Below are positions 9,306 through 19,000 of a stretch of 64,000 nucleotides of DNA, one piece after another (within the stretch, counting starts at the first letter, position 1; every line of letters begins with the position of its first letter). Source of the stretch: Chitinophaga filiformis. Its GTDB lineage: Bacteria; Bacteroidota; Bacteroidia; Chitinophagales; Chitinophagaceae. Location of the stretch: the NCBI RefSeq assembly GCF_021646545.1, contig NZ_JAKIRP010000003.1, positions 310,001-374,000 on the forward strand. Reading direction: 5' to 3'. Under the pieces are notes generated by a model. The model was not told the DNA's origin. It saw only the letters and a program-made list of their open reading frames with translations, and searched no databases. The translations under genes and the position numbers were made by a program.

Positions 9306-12300
9306 ATGTTAGTAAGTAATAAGCATTTTGTACCCGTAATTGGCCTTGATATCCATATCGTACTGCTCTTTGGATTTCCCATTCCGCTACCGCATCCATA
9401 TATCGGCTTTGTAGTAGACCCTATGGATTATATTCCCTTCATTGGCGCTACTACCAAAGTAAATCACGTACCCCGTGGTGTAAGCGATACCAGTGGTATC
9501 ATTATCATATTCATACATTTTCCCATGGGCGGCCCCTGGCTGCTGGCGCCACTGATCGGGCATGATTCTGTCAATTTTTATGGCAGCAAAAAGGTGAAAG
9601 CAGAGGGCCGGCTCATGAGCCCTACCGGACATATGCTCATGACCTGTAACGATATCGGTATCCCGTTGTCACTGCAACCGGGCAAAAAACTGAAGCCTTT
9701 GCCCAGCATGTATTTGCCTACTTCCTTTTCCATTCCGCTCTCTTTCGGCAAACCTGTTATGGTAGGCGGTCCTTACGTGCCCGACTGGGCCGGCGTGGTC
9801 ATCAACCTGATAGCATCTTTCGGTTTTGGCGCACTCCTGAAAGGCCTGAAAACGGTGGTAACGAAATTCAACCATGCACTGCAGAAAACCATCGGCAGTA
9901 ATAAACTCAGCGACTTCCTCTGTAAACTGGGACTCGAACCTGTTGACCTTGTGCAGGGTATCGTTATATATGATGGTGTGGATTTTGAACTGCCCGGACC
10001 TATTCCGCTTACCTGGGCACGCTCATGGAACAGTGACAGTCCGCACAAAGGCGTCTTGGGACACGCCACGCATTTCTCTTACGACATGCGTGTGCAGGAA
10101 TTTGTGCAGGAAGGCGTCACGCTCGTACTGTTGAAAAACGGACGCAGCGCTGTATTTGGTTATACGCCCTCCGGAATGCCGGGCGAGTATAACCGTCATG
10201 AACAACTTACACTCACGCGGACAGACGTCAACAGCTACCTGCTCTATGATCAGAAGGAAAAACTCTTTTATACATTCCATAAACTACATCCTGCCGACCA
10301 GCAATACCGTCTTGTATCTATTCATGACAAGGCAGGGTTCATCATCACCTGCCATTATAATTCAAAAGGTCACCTCCTGCGTATTATCGACACTGCCGGC
10401 AGACAACTGCATATAGAGAATGATAAAAGCGGCAGGATCACCCGGGTAACGGCGCATCACCGCGGACAGGAACGTCTCATGGTAAGCTATGAATACAATG
10501 AAGCCGGTGATCTTTCCGCCATCATTGATGCCAACAACAAAGCCATACAAATGATCTACGAAGATCACCTGATGGTACAAAGAACTGACAGGAACGGACA
10601 ATCATTCTACTGGGAATATGACCGCCAGCGCCGTTGTATTCATGCCTGGGGTGAAAAAGGTGTACTCGATGGATATATTGCATACCATCCGGAGAAAGGA
10701 TACAATGTGCTCACAGATTCCCTGGGAAATGAAACGACCTACTATTACACACCTGACTTTGTGGTACACCAGATCAAAGATCCAATGGGTTATTCCACAT
10801 TTACAGAATACACAGAAGATTTTGAGATCTACAGGTATATAGACGAAGATGGAAATGCTACCGGCTTCTCCTACGATGAATGGGGAAACTGCGTTGCCTT
10901 TACAAAAGCGGATGGCACCACCCGCTCATTCACTTATGATGAAGCAGGCAACCTGCTGCTTGTCAAAGACGCACAGGGCAACACCCGCAGTTATGTATAC
11001 AATGAAGAGAATGGTCAGATACATACCATTACAGAAGCCGATGGCAGCCTCGTGATGTTTGAATATGATCAGCAGCAACTGCTGCGTAAAGTGGAAAGAC
11101 TGCATGCGGGCAGGACCTTACTGGAATATGATGAAGACCTCAACCTGACGTCTGTCATGTTACCGGATAAGGCCACTTACAGCTGGCAATACGATGTATG
11201 GGGACAATGTATCCGAATCAATAATCCGCAGCAGGAGGCGCAGCACTTCCAATACGATGCACTGGGCAGGGTGACAGATATCAGAACACCCGATGGCAAT
11301 CATATCCGCTTAGGATATAATGCGTATGACGAGGTCATTCATGCCAAAGACAAACACCATGATATCCGCTTCACTTATACACAGTTAGGCAGCCTGCAAT
11401 CCAGGGAAGAGAACGGCGCCAAGATACACTTCCTGCTCGACACGGAAGAACGGCTTGTAGCGGTTGTCAATGAACATGGTGCCAGCTATCGCTTTAAGCG
11501 GAACCAATGCGGACAGGTCATTGAAGAGACAGGCTTTGATAATGTGTCCCGCTATCTGAAAAGAGACGCCAGGGGCAATGTGATAAGAATAGATCGTCCC
11601 GGTAAAAGATCCACCGTTTATGAATACGATTATAACCATCGCCCAACAAGAGCCGAGCACAGTGACGGCAGCTGGGAAACATTCAGTTACAATCGTAATG
11701 GCCAGCTGATCGAAGCCATCAATGAAAACAGCACGGTCAGATTTGAAAGAGATGTGCTGGGCAATATTGTGAAAGAATGGCAGAACGGACACGAGATCAA
11801 CACTGCATTTGATAAGTATGGCAAACGGCTCCATGTGAGCAGCAGCCTCGGTGCAGACATCCGCTATGAACGCAACCACAATGGCCTGGTAACTGGCATC
11901 ACTGCCACAGATGGTAGTATCGATGATGCATGGACAGCACAGATCATCAGAAACTTGCGTGGACTTGAAACAGAAAGGATGTTGCCGGGCGGTATTGTAA
12001 GCAGACGTGTTTATGATGAAGCCGGCCTGCCGGTACACCATAGTGTAAGTCACCGTGCACGCAGCTTACGCAGCAGGTATTATCGTTGGGACGCCAACCA
12101 GCAACTACGCCAGATCGTTAATGCGCTTGATAAAGGCGTCAGCACCTTCAGTCATGATAGCTTTGGTTACCTGGCCAGGGCGCAATATGAAGACGGACAG
12201 TATGATTACCGCCTGCCTGATAAAATGGGCAACCTGTATAGAACTACTGAACGCAAAGACAGGAAATACACTGCCGGCGGAGAATTAAAAGAAAGTACAG

Positions 12301-13370
12301 AAGCCCGTTTTGCATACGACGAAGAAGGTAATCTCATACAAAAGATCACCAGAGACGGAAAAGTATGGCAATATGAGTGGTATGGCAATGGTATGCTTAA
12401 ACAGGTGATCAGACCAGATAAACAGGCTGTTTCATTTGAATATGACGCCCTTGGAAGAAGGACTGCAAAGATCTATAAACAGCAGATCACCCGCTGGCTC
12501 TGGGATGGTAATGCGCCACTCCATGAATGGCATTATCCTGTAAAACAACGCCCTGTCACCACTATAGATGAAGACGGGAATATATTAACACCACCAGAGC
12601 CTGTACCAGCCGAAGCATTGATCACCTGGACCTTTGAAGCAGATGCAGCTATTCCCGCTGCGCGGATCAGTGGTGGTAAGAAATACTCTGTTATCACTGA
12701 TTATCTCGGTACACCTTGCGAAGCATACGACGATGAAGGCAACAGTGTATGGTCGTGCGAATTGGATATTTATGGAAACGTCCGTAAGTTAGCAGGCGAC
12801 CGCCACTTTGTACCCTTCCGTTACCAGGGACAGTATGAAGATGCGGAGACAGGTCTTTATTACAACAGGTTCAGGTATTACAGTCCGGAGGAAGGTAATT
12901 ATATCAGCCATGATCCTACAGGATTATTTGGCGGTATCCATCTCTACGCATATGTGAAAAAGCCGGATGCCTATGTAGACATCTACGGGTTGAATCCTAT
13001 CGAGTGGGTAGATCCGAAATCACTGAACTTCTCTCAGGGATATGTCGGACATCAGGTGGAAGAATACGCGCAGCTGATGAGGGAAGGTAATTGGGAATGG
13101 GAAAGAAGCCCGCTGGAAGTAGCAGAGATAGACGGTCACCGTGTGAGTCTTGACAACAGACGTTTGATGGCAGCACAAATGGCAGACGTAAAAAAGGTGC
13201 CGATACGTATAGTCAACCTGGACGATCCACGTCCTGATGGCGGTACTTATCGCAGCAACCTGGAAAAGAAACTGAATTCGAAACCGAAGAAAAGACCTGA
13301 TCTTCAAAAAGCCGATCTGCGGCCGCATGGTTCACCAAAACAGCCTAAGATCGTATATCCGAATAAATAA
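9306..13370 (+). CDS. PAAR-like/RHS polymorphic toxin with C-terminal ParB-like toxin domain
   Basis: A 1354-residue protein. The N-terminal part (about 1-130; VPVIGLDIHIVLLFG ... MSPTGHMLMTCNDIGIPL) is PAAR-like and contains no cleavable signal peptide, pointing to loading onto a contractile injection spike. It is followed by a DUF6531-type segment (about 200-280) and a long array of YD/RHS repeats (GNETTYYYT, WEYDRQ, FEYDALGRR). The RHS core motif spans 1171-1231 (YQGQYEDAETGLYYNRFRYY, DPTGLFGGIHLYAYV), where such cages are self-cleaved. The variable C terminus (1232-1354) contains SPLEVAEIDG and SLDNRRLMAAQ, a ParB-like pattern. It is the same domain found at the end of the Hint protein at 16036. 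An immunity gene starts 8 bp downstream. No secretion-system genes are in the window. Confidence 0.92.
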   Translation: MLVSNKHFVPVIGLDIHIVLLFGFPIPLPHPYIGFVVDPMDYIPFIGATTKVNHVPRGVSDTSGIIIIFIHFPMGGPWLLAPLIGHDSVNFYGSKKVKAEGRLMSPTGHMLMTCNDIGIPLSLQPGKKLKPLPSMYLPTSFSIPLSFGKPVMVGGPYVPDWAGVVINLIASFGFGALLKGLKTVVTKFNHALQKTIGSNKLSDFLCKLGLEPVDLVQGIVIYDGVDFELPGPIPLTWARSWNSDSPHKGVLGHATHFSYDMRVQEFVQEGVTLVLLKNGRSAVFGYTPSGMPGEYNRHEQLTLTRTDVNSYLLYDQKEKLFYTFHKLHPADQQYRLVSIHDKAGFIITCHYNSKGHLLRIIDTAGRQLHIENDKSGRITRVTAHHRGQERLMVSYEYNEAGDLSAIIDANNKAIQMIYEDHLMVQRTDRNGQSFYWEYDRQRRCIHAWGEKGVLDGYIAYHPEKGYNVLTDSLGNETTYYYTPDFVVHQIKDPMGYSTFTEYTEDFEIYRYIDEDGNATGFSYDEWGNCVAFTKADGTTRSFTYDEAGNLLLVKDAQGNTRSYVYNEENGQIHTITEADGSLVMFEYDQQQLLRKVERLHAGRTLLEYDEDLNLTSVMLPDKATYSWQYDVWGQCIRINNPQQEAQHFQYDALGRVTDIRTPDGNHIRLGYNAYDEVIHAKDKHHDIRFTYTQLGSLQSREENGAKIHFLLDTEERLVAVVNEHGASYRFKRNQCGQVIEETGFDNVSRYLKRDARGNVIRIDRPGKRSTVYEYDYNHRPTRAEHSDGSWETFSYNRNGQLIEAINENSTVRFERDVLGNIVKEWQNGHEINTAFDKYGKRLHVSSSLGADIRYERNHNGLVTGITATDGSIDDAWTAQIIRNLRGLETERMLPGGIVSRRVYDEAGLPVHHSVSHRARSLRSRYYRWDANQQLRQIVNALDKGVSTFSHDSFGYLARAQYEDGQYDYRLPDKMGNLYRTTERKDRKYTAGGELKESTEARFAYDEEGNLIQKITRDGKVWQYEWYGNGMLKQVIRPDKQAVSFEYDALGRRTAKIYKQQITRWLWDGNAPLHEWHYPVKQRPVTTIDEDGNILTPPEPVPAEALITWTFEADAAIPAARISGGKKYSVITDYLGTPCEAYDDEGNSVWSCELDIYGNVRKLAGDRHFVPFRYQGQYEDAETGLYYNRFRYYSPEEGNYISHDPTGLFGGIHLYAYVKKPDAYVDIYGLNPIEWVDPKSLNFSQGYVGHQVEEYAQLMREGNWEWERSPLEVAEIDGHRVSLDNRRLMAAQMADVKKVPIRIVNLDDPRPDGGTYRSNLEKKLNSKPKKRPDLQKADLRPHGSPKQPKIVYPNK

Positions 13371-13377
13371 CATACAC

Positions 13378-13839
13378 ATGACGAACATCATCCAGGAGCA
13401 TTGGAATAATAACGAACTGCCGGGTATAGACGCCATTCTTTTTGCAGATGGTACAGTGATCATTCTTGAGTTTTATGCTGTATCAACTGAAGGCGGCGGG
13501 AAGTTACATTATGTGCATCCCCTCTGTGAAAGCAATCTGCAAAGTGTTGAAAAATATAATGACGACGTTTGGTCAGAGATAGAACGACATCCCGCTACCC
13601 TTACACTTCCTGATGGAAAGAAAGTTTATTTCGGAGAAGGAGCGATGGGAGAAGAAGGTTTTATAGCGCTTACAGAAAATGATGATCAGCTGATCTGGGC
13701 CTTATACAGTACGGCTTCCAATCCATTCACAAAGGCTGAATTCGTGAACGGTAAGATCCGCGCCTATTCGACTTACAACCTCTATTATAACATTGACATC
13801 CTCACACCTGAGAAGATCGTTATTGAAGCGGCGGAGTAG
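13378..13839 (+). CDS. Immunity protein for the RHS toxin (copy A)
   Basis: I place the start at the ATG at 13378, 7 bases after the RHS stop, giving 153 residues (MTNIIQEHWNNNELPGIDAI). A longer frame begins inside the RHS gene, but the start used here matches the paralogue at 15570-16028, which begins MNKSIQQHWNESELPGLDAI and is 152 residues long. The two share long blocks (LPDGKKVYFGEG, LTENDDQLIWAL versus LTENNDQLIWAL, YNIDILTPEKI). There is no signal peptide or membrane segment, so it acts in the cytoplasm, where a nuclease-type toxin would act. I do not recognise a named immunity family. The role is inferred from position and from the parallel toxin-immunity duplication. The last 20 bases overlap the convergent endonuclease V gene. 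Confidence 0.88.
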   Translation: MTNIIQEHWNNNELPGIDAILFADGTVIILEFYAVSTEGGGKLHYVHPLCESNLQSVEKYNDDVWSEIERHPATLTLPDGKKVYFGEGAMGEEGFIALTENDDQLIWALYSTASNPFTKAEFVNGKIRAYSTYNLYYNIDILTPEKIVIEAAE

Positions 13840-14515
13840 TGCCGCTCTTGTAGGCCAGGAATGCCTCCCGCGCGTAATGATCTGCTTTGCGGGTCGTTTC
13901 CGGCAGGCGGTATTCCGTGCACATTTTTAATACGAGGCTTGTAGCAGTATCCAGCGAGATCTTATGCCCCACAGACACAAATACCGGGTTAATGCCTGTT
14001 TGTGTCCGCAATGCATTCCCGATATGCTCCCCGTCATCTTCCGCCAGTAAGGGACTGATAGCACCCCGGTCAGGAGCGGGTGGATCATATGTGCCAAATA
14101 ACCTTGTTTTACCGCATCCCAGGGTGGGTTTGTCCAACAGCACACCCATATGGCATGCCAGGCCAAAACGCCGCGGATGTGCCCTCCCCTGCCCATCGCA
14201 GATGATGATATCAGGATGCTGTTTCAGCTTCTTCCAGGCCTCCAGCAGGACAGGCATTTCACGGAAAGAAAACAAGCCGGGGATGTATGGGAAGGTCACC
14301 TCCATACAATGTGTGGCCACTTCCACCACTTCCAGCGTATGATAGTCCAGCAATACAAAAGCGCCGGCAATAACATCGCTGCTCTTATCATATTCCACAT
14401 CCACACCTGCAATCAGCTTTATTTCAGCTGGCAAGTGGTCAGACGTTATGACCTGTCCCCTTAACCGCTGCTGAATATCGATGGCTTTGTGTTCCGCGAG
14501 ATTTGAATTTATCAT
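13820..14515 (-). CDS. nfi: Endonuclease V
   Basis: A 231-residue deoxyinosine 3'-endonuclease that starts repair of deaminated adenine in DNA (some homologues cut inosine RNA). Family motifs are present in order: IAGVDVEYD with the first catalytic Asp, FPYIPGLFSFRE with the catalytic Glu, IICDGQGRAHPRRFGLACHMG with the second metal-binding Asp, and VFVSVGHKISL. Length matches the family. It is convergent with the RHS immunity gene, and the stop codons overlap by 20 bp, so the two mRNAs are complementary at their 3' ends. It is a housekeeping gene placed between the two toxin cassettes. Confidence 0.95.
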   Translation of the reverse strand: MINSNLAEHKAIDIQQRLRGQVITSDHLPAEIKLIAGVDVEYDKSSDVIAGAFVLLDYHTLEVVEVATHCMEVTFPYIPGLFSFREMPVLLEAWKKLKQHPDIIICDGQGRAHPRRFGLACHMGVLLDKPTLGCGKTRLFGTYDPPAPDRGAISPLLAEDDGEHIGNALRTQTGINPVFVSVGHKISLDTATSLVLKMCTEYRLPETTRKADHYAREAFLAYKSGTTPPLQ

Positions 14516-14654
14516 GTTATGCTTCCTGCTTATAAGATAAATATATGGAAAACATCATGTCATTCGCTATGCGGTCTGCAGCAGTTTGTAACTTTTTCTG
14601 CCGCTGCCCGTTATACGGTCATCTATACCCTAGTTATCAACCAGACTAATTGAA

Positions 14655-14966
14655 ATGAAACAGATCTTTATTTTTTTATGCCTTATCTCTATGCTGTCCT
14701 GCTCGAAGGAAAATGGCAGGTCTTTTAAGGGAGTGGTAACAACAGCTGACAATTGCTGCTCATCTACAGAAGGCGGCAGACTATACAAGGTTAACATTCT
14801 TGGGACAGACAGTACTGTTACAACCGTATTACCGGCAGAGATCAACCTGGGCGACACCATTGCATTTAATATGCATGCTACAGATACCCCACCGGCAGTA
14901 CTTTGCCTGGCTATCTGCGTGATGCCTGAAATGGTACGGTTGTCGGATGTGAGTAAGGTACAATAA
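14655..14966 (+). CDS. Small lipoprotein, unknown function
   Basis: A 103-residue protein with a clear lipoprotein signal: MKQIFIFLCLISMLSC, Cys at residue 16 followed by SKENG. The mature part (about 87 residues) has a double Cys (NCCSSTEGG) near its start and two further Cys near the end (LCLAICVMPEM). It is probably a small beta-rich periplasmic domain. It is divergent from endonuclease V across about 140 bp and ends 8 bp before the convergent SUKH gene. I recognise no family. Confidence 0.7.
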   Translation: MKQIFIFLCLISMLSCSKENGRSFKGVVTTADNCCSSTEGGRLYKVNILGTDSTVTTVLPAEINLGDTIAFNMHATDTPPAVLCLAICVMPEMVRLSDVSKVQ

Positions 14967-14974
14967 GTGGGATG

Positions 14975-15430
14975 CTATTTTTTAATAACCCCATCGAATT
15001 TTAATACTTTATTCAGTTCTTCCCTGATCAGTTGTGAAAATGAAGGCTTAAATACTTCCGCCTTACCTGCATCCAGGACATATACCGGGGGATCGTCTTC
15101 CTGCTGCTCACAATCAAAGAAATAAGAAGAAAGTCCCTGCCACTCGCCGAAGAAGAAATGGCTGTCTTTGATAGCAAAAGAACCGTTTCCCATACTCGCC
15201 AATGCTTTCACAGCATCTTTCCTGTTCTGTGCCAGGTAGGATACTTCGCTGGAATAATTCCTGAGAATGCGGCCCTTTTTCTTACCGAAAATGGAGATGA
15301 ATTCTACGTAGGCTAAAGGTAGCTTCACATTAAATTGCTGTTCGATCGCTTTGATCTCTGCTTCACTAACTCCCTGAGGATCACCCAGGTGTTTCGCATA
15401 TTGTTGTAAAAAGTCCAGATATTTTGCCAT
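14975..15430 (-). CDS. SMI1/KNR4 (SUKH) family protein, likely orphan immunity protein
   Basis: A 151-residue cytosolic protein with the SUKH pattern: an N-terminal helix ending in GVSEAEIKAIEQQFNVKLPLAYVEFISIFGK, then GNGSFAIKDSHFFFGEWQGLSSYFFD, and a C-terminal helix (SFSQLIREELN). The SUKH superfamily is the most common class of immunity proteins in bacterial polymorphic-toxin loci. There is no cognate toxin next to it. It lies between the two ParB-like toxin cassettes, so it may be an orphan immunity gene kept against neighbours' toxins. The family call is good; the target is unknown. Confidence 0.88.
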   Translation of the reverse strand: MAKYLDFLQQYAKHLGDPQGVSEAEIKAIEQQFNVKLPLAYVEFISIFGKKKGRILRNYSSEVSYLAQNRKDAVKALASMGNGSFAIKDSHFFFGEWQGLSSYFFDCEQQEDDPPVYVLDAGKAEVFKPSFSQLIREELNKVLKFDGVIKK

Positions 15431-15517
15431 CTGTTGATTCTGATATAGGGGATAATATTAATAATATTTTTTATAACATTAACGGATATTTATGAAAATC
15501 AGTGTATAGGGATTAGA

Positions 15518-15548
15518 AAAGGCTGTCCGTTGGTGACGAACAGCCTTT
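15518..15548 (-). terminator. Stem-loop terminator after immunity gene B
   Basis: An inverted repeat with arms aaaggctgt (15518-15526) and acagccttt (15540-15548). On the minus strand it is followed by a short T-rich run. It sits 22 bases after the stop of the copy-B immunity gene and should end the TANFOR-toxin-immunity operon. Confidence 0.65.
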
Positions 15549-15569
15549 CAAACGGTGAAGCGGCAGATG

Positions 15570-16028
15570 TTATTCAGCCGCTTCAATAGTGATCTTCTCA
15601 GGTGTAAGGATATCGATGTTAAAATAGAGATCATAGGTGGAGTAAACACGGATCCTACCATTCACAAACTCCCCACTGACAAATGGATTGGAGTTTGTAC
15701 AGAACAATGCCCAGATCAGCTGGTCATTATTCTCAGTAAGCGCTACGAATCCCTCCTGCCCCATCGTTCCTTCTCCGAAATAAACTTTCTTCCCATCAGG
15801 AAGCACGAAAGATGCCGGATGTCTTTGTATGTGTCTCCACACATCGTCATCATACTTTTCAACACTTTTCAGGGTGGTTTCACACATCGGGCTGGCGTAA
15901 TATCGTCTCCCCGTCTTCGCTATCGAGGCATAAATATTGAGAATAATCATAGTGCCATCGGAAAATAGAATGGCGTCTAGTCCTGGTAACTCACTTTCAT
16001 TCCAATGCTGCTGGATACTCTTGTTCAT
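15570..16028 (-). CDS. Immunity protein for the Hint toxin (copy B)
   Basis: A 152-residue cytosolic protein, paralogous over its whole length to the immunity protein at 13378-13839 (shared LPDGKKVYFGEG, GFVALTENNDQLIWAL, IDILTPEKI). It starts 7 bp after the stop of the Hint-domain toxin gene, the same spacing as in the RHS cassette. Both toxins end in the same C-terminal domain, so the paired duplication of toxin domain and this gene is strong evidence for an immunity role. The two copies differ enough (for example YASIAKTGRRYYASPMCE versus YAVSTEGGGKLHYVHPLCE) that each may be tuned to its own toxin variant. No named family recognised. Confidence 0.88.
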   Translation of the reverse strand: MNKSIQQHWNESELPGLDAILFSDGTMIILNIYASIAKTGRRYYASPMCETTLKSVEKYDDDVWRHIQRHPASFVLPDGKKVYFGEGTMGQEGFVALTENNDQLIWALFCTNSNPFVSGEFVNGRIRVYSTYDLYFNIDILTPEKITIEAAE

Positions 16029-16035
16029 ACGTTTA

Positions 16036-19000
16036 TTATTCTTTCAATTCATTTGGCTCGATCTTGGGCCGGTTAGGTGACCCGTAAGGTCGCAAATCAA
16101 TTTTTGGAAGATCTTTTCTTTTCGATGGTCTGGAAAACAGCTTATTATCAAGATTACTTCGGTAGGTGCCGCCTCCGGGACGGGGGGCATCCAGTGTGAC
16201 CACTCGTATAGACACTTCTTTCACATCAGCCATCTGTGCTGCCAGTAAACGCCTGTTGTCGAGACTTACAAGGTAACCATCTATCTCAGCCACTTCTAAG
16301 GGACTCTTTGTCCAATCCCATTTATTCGCCTTCATTATTTCTACGTATTCGTATACCTCTTCTCCTACATATCCCTGAGAGAAACGCAGTGATTTGGGAT
16401 CCACCCATTCTATACGACTTAATCCGGATGCACCTGCTTCTTTGAGCCGGGCTACATATTTCTCCAGTTGAGCCGCCAGGGCAGTCTCATTTTTGTACTT
16501 GGCCCAATATAAAAATTCTTCAAACCGGGACCTTAAGATATTACGATCAATTTGATTCAACGCATTAAATTCCTTTTCGCCTGCCACAATCTCCCTCAAC
16601 AAAGCAGTACAATTAGGAGTGGTACATACACCCAGCAGATCCCGAAACTTGACAAGTTCGTCAGCGTTTGCGCGAAGGGAAGGAAAGTCATGCAAAATCA
16701 CCCATATATCGGTAGAAATTTTTCCTTCATTGAACTTCTTTAGCAGTTTCTCTTCATCTGAACCTTTGGCTGCATTTTTAAAATCATCAACAAAATCGTC
16801 ATAATGCTCCTTTGGAATACGGCTTTCAAGTTTTCGAATGATCTCACACGAATTATGTACGACGATGCCTTCGCTGCCAATACAATAATTGTGTGTAATA
16901 CTGGTTTCAAAATTGTAAACCGTTACGCTGGTATCTATCGGCAGTACTGCGGTCAGTGTAGCAAAGGCATATCCTGCCAGCCTAAGCCGCCATCCCGCTT
17001 TTAAGTCAGCAGCGCTTTTCCAGCCATTTTCTGTAAGGTAGGGATGCTCTGGTGTGGAGAAGATCGTATCACGCCCCGTAATGATACGCACCAGTTTCGA
17101 AGCATGTTTTGTGAAGACATGTGCGACCTTTTGCCAGGTAGTATCGCCATTTGCTACCTTCACACCAAGCACGGTATCATTCTCTTTGACCTGCTCAATA
17201 GGAGTAAGACCCGCTTTCGTACGCACGGGTGTTCCTGCTATAAAACAAGCGCCTCTTATACACTCCACGCTCTTATTGGCTCGTTGCACAAACATCAGGT
17301 CTTCCACAATTTCCTTCGCATTCTCCGCCGTACGAATAGAAACGCCATCCATTGCCTCCAGCACACGAGCATCTTCTGCAATTGTCACTGCTGTTTTATC
17401 GACCACCAGGGTTCCGTCGGCCATCGTATGCATAACCTGTTGACCTGCTCCATCCTTGAATCTGAGCAGGTTACCACTTCCCTCAGCCGTAAGAAACTTG
17501 AACTTGTCCTTCATTTTGGCAACAGTACTTGAAATACCGCCATATACCTCGTCTCTGATCGCCTTGAACCAGTTCTGACCATATCCGGCTACAACACCCG
17601 CCTCTTCCAGTTCTTTCTTGAACCGGAGCACCAGTTTTACTTCATCAGGATCCTTCATAAGATATAGCAACCCTTCTTTCTCCGCCCCGTAATACAACTT
17701 AAGGAATTTCGTAGCTTCTGCCTTCGATAGCCTGGCAATGACACCGTTCGTTGCAGCAAAACCGAGATTACCTAACTGTAGCAGGGCGGTCACCTGATAA
17801 CATTCATTGATAAACTCAGCTAACTTACTGTCCGGGGGTATAGCTCCCGTTTCTACGCCCAGATGACCCAGGGCTGTCATTTTAGCCCCATATTCAACAC
17901 CCTTGTAAACATAATTAGCTACTTTGCCCAGATATGCTAATTCTCCTACCGGTGTCACCAATGTAATCACATCAAAAGCCATTACAACACCTTTACCTAT
18001 AGCCTGGTTCAATTTCTTATCAGCAGCGTATTTCAGTACGATGGCCGGCATGAACTGCGCTTTATGCTCTTTCTGGTCCGGCGATTCTCCTACAGCTGTT
18101 GCCAGTAATCCTATGTCGGACTTATTAGTAAATGACACCAGCTGCCACGCCCCTAAGGTAAATGCAGGTTCCTCCTTCCACTTGGGTTCGGGAGGAAATT
18201 TTTCTGCATAGTAACCGGCAAAATCCATGTTATCCATAGCAGCGCCGATATCTTTTAAGATATTTTCGATAAAGGTGTTATTGCCTTTGACATACTCACG
18301 CATCACATCCCGAAGCTTCAGATATCCTTGGTTTGGATCATATTCTAACTGAGACTTCTTAACGGTAACCTTATCCAACTTATCATCTAGCGCAACCTCA
18401 TATTTATTAATACCAGCAGGAGGTGCAGAAAACAATTCAAGCGCATAGCTCTTGTCCCACACTATTGTCCGGTCCAGTTTTTTCGGATCTCTATAAAACT
18501 CCAGCGCCTCGGTAACAGCAGTTGGCGAAAATCTCGCTATGTTAATGAAGGCCTGCATCAGCTTTGTATAAGATTTGTCTCCGATCAGATGGTCTGATAT
18601 ACCATCTACCAGTAAATGCAGAAGGCTCAACTCCCTGTAATTAACCGTTCTCATAGTAGCCTCAGCTTCTTCTGCTTCATATGCTTTCGGAATAAGGTCA
18701 TTAACTTTGTCAAGATCTTCTTTAAGCTTTCCGGCATCTTCTTCAAAGTTTGCAGTTGCCAGGAGATCCGCTATCATTTCTCCTGCGGTACTACCCATCA
18801 GCTCTTCTGAGGCAAGCACTTTAACAGCCCGAATACGCTCTTCATAAGTAAACTGATCGTATGCATTAGCACTAATCGTTGATAGCACCTCTTGCATCTG
18901 CGAACGAGTATAGGCATTGAATATCTTACTCTTTACAGACGGTAACAACGTAAAGTCTGTGTTATTCTCAATAGTGGCGTCTATAAATTTCTCTATCAGG

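Noticed and set aside
11385..12053. 222-residue minus-strand open frame inside the RHS gene
   Set aside because: Antisense to conserved YD repeats; its composition reflects the complement of those repeats.
16851..17246. Intein insertion in a host gene
   Set aside because: The Hint domain is followed by a toxin domain with a neighbouring immunity gene and does not interrupt a conserved enzyme.
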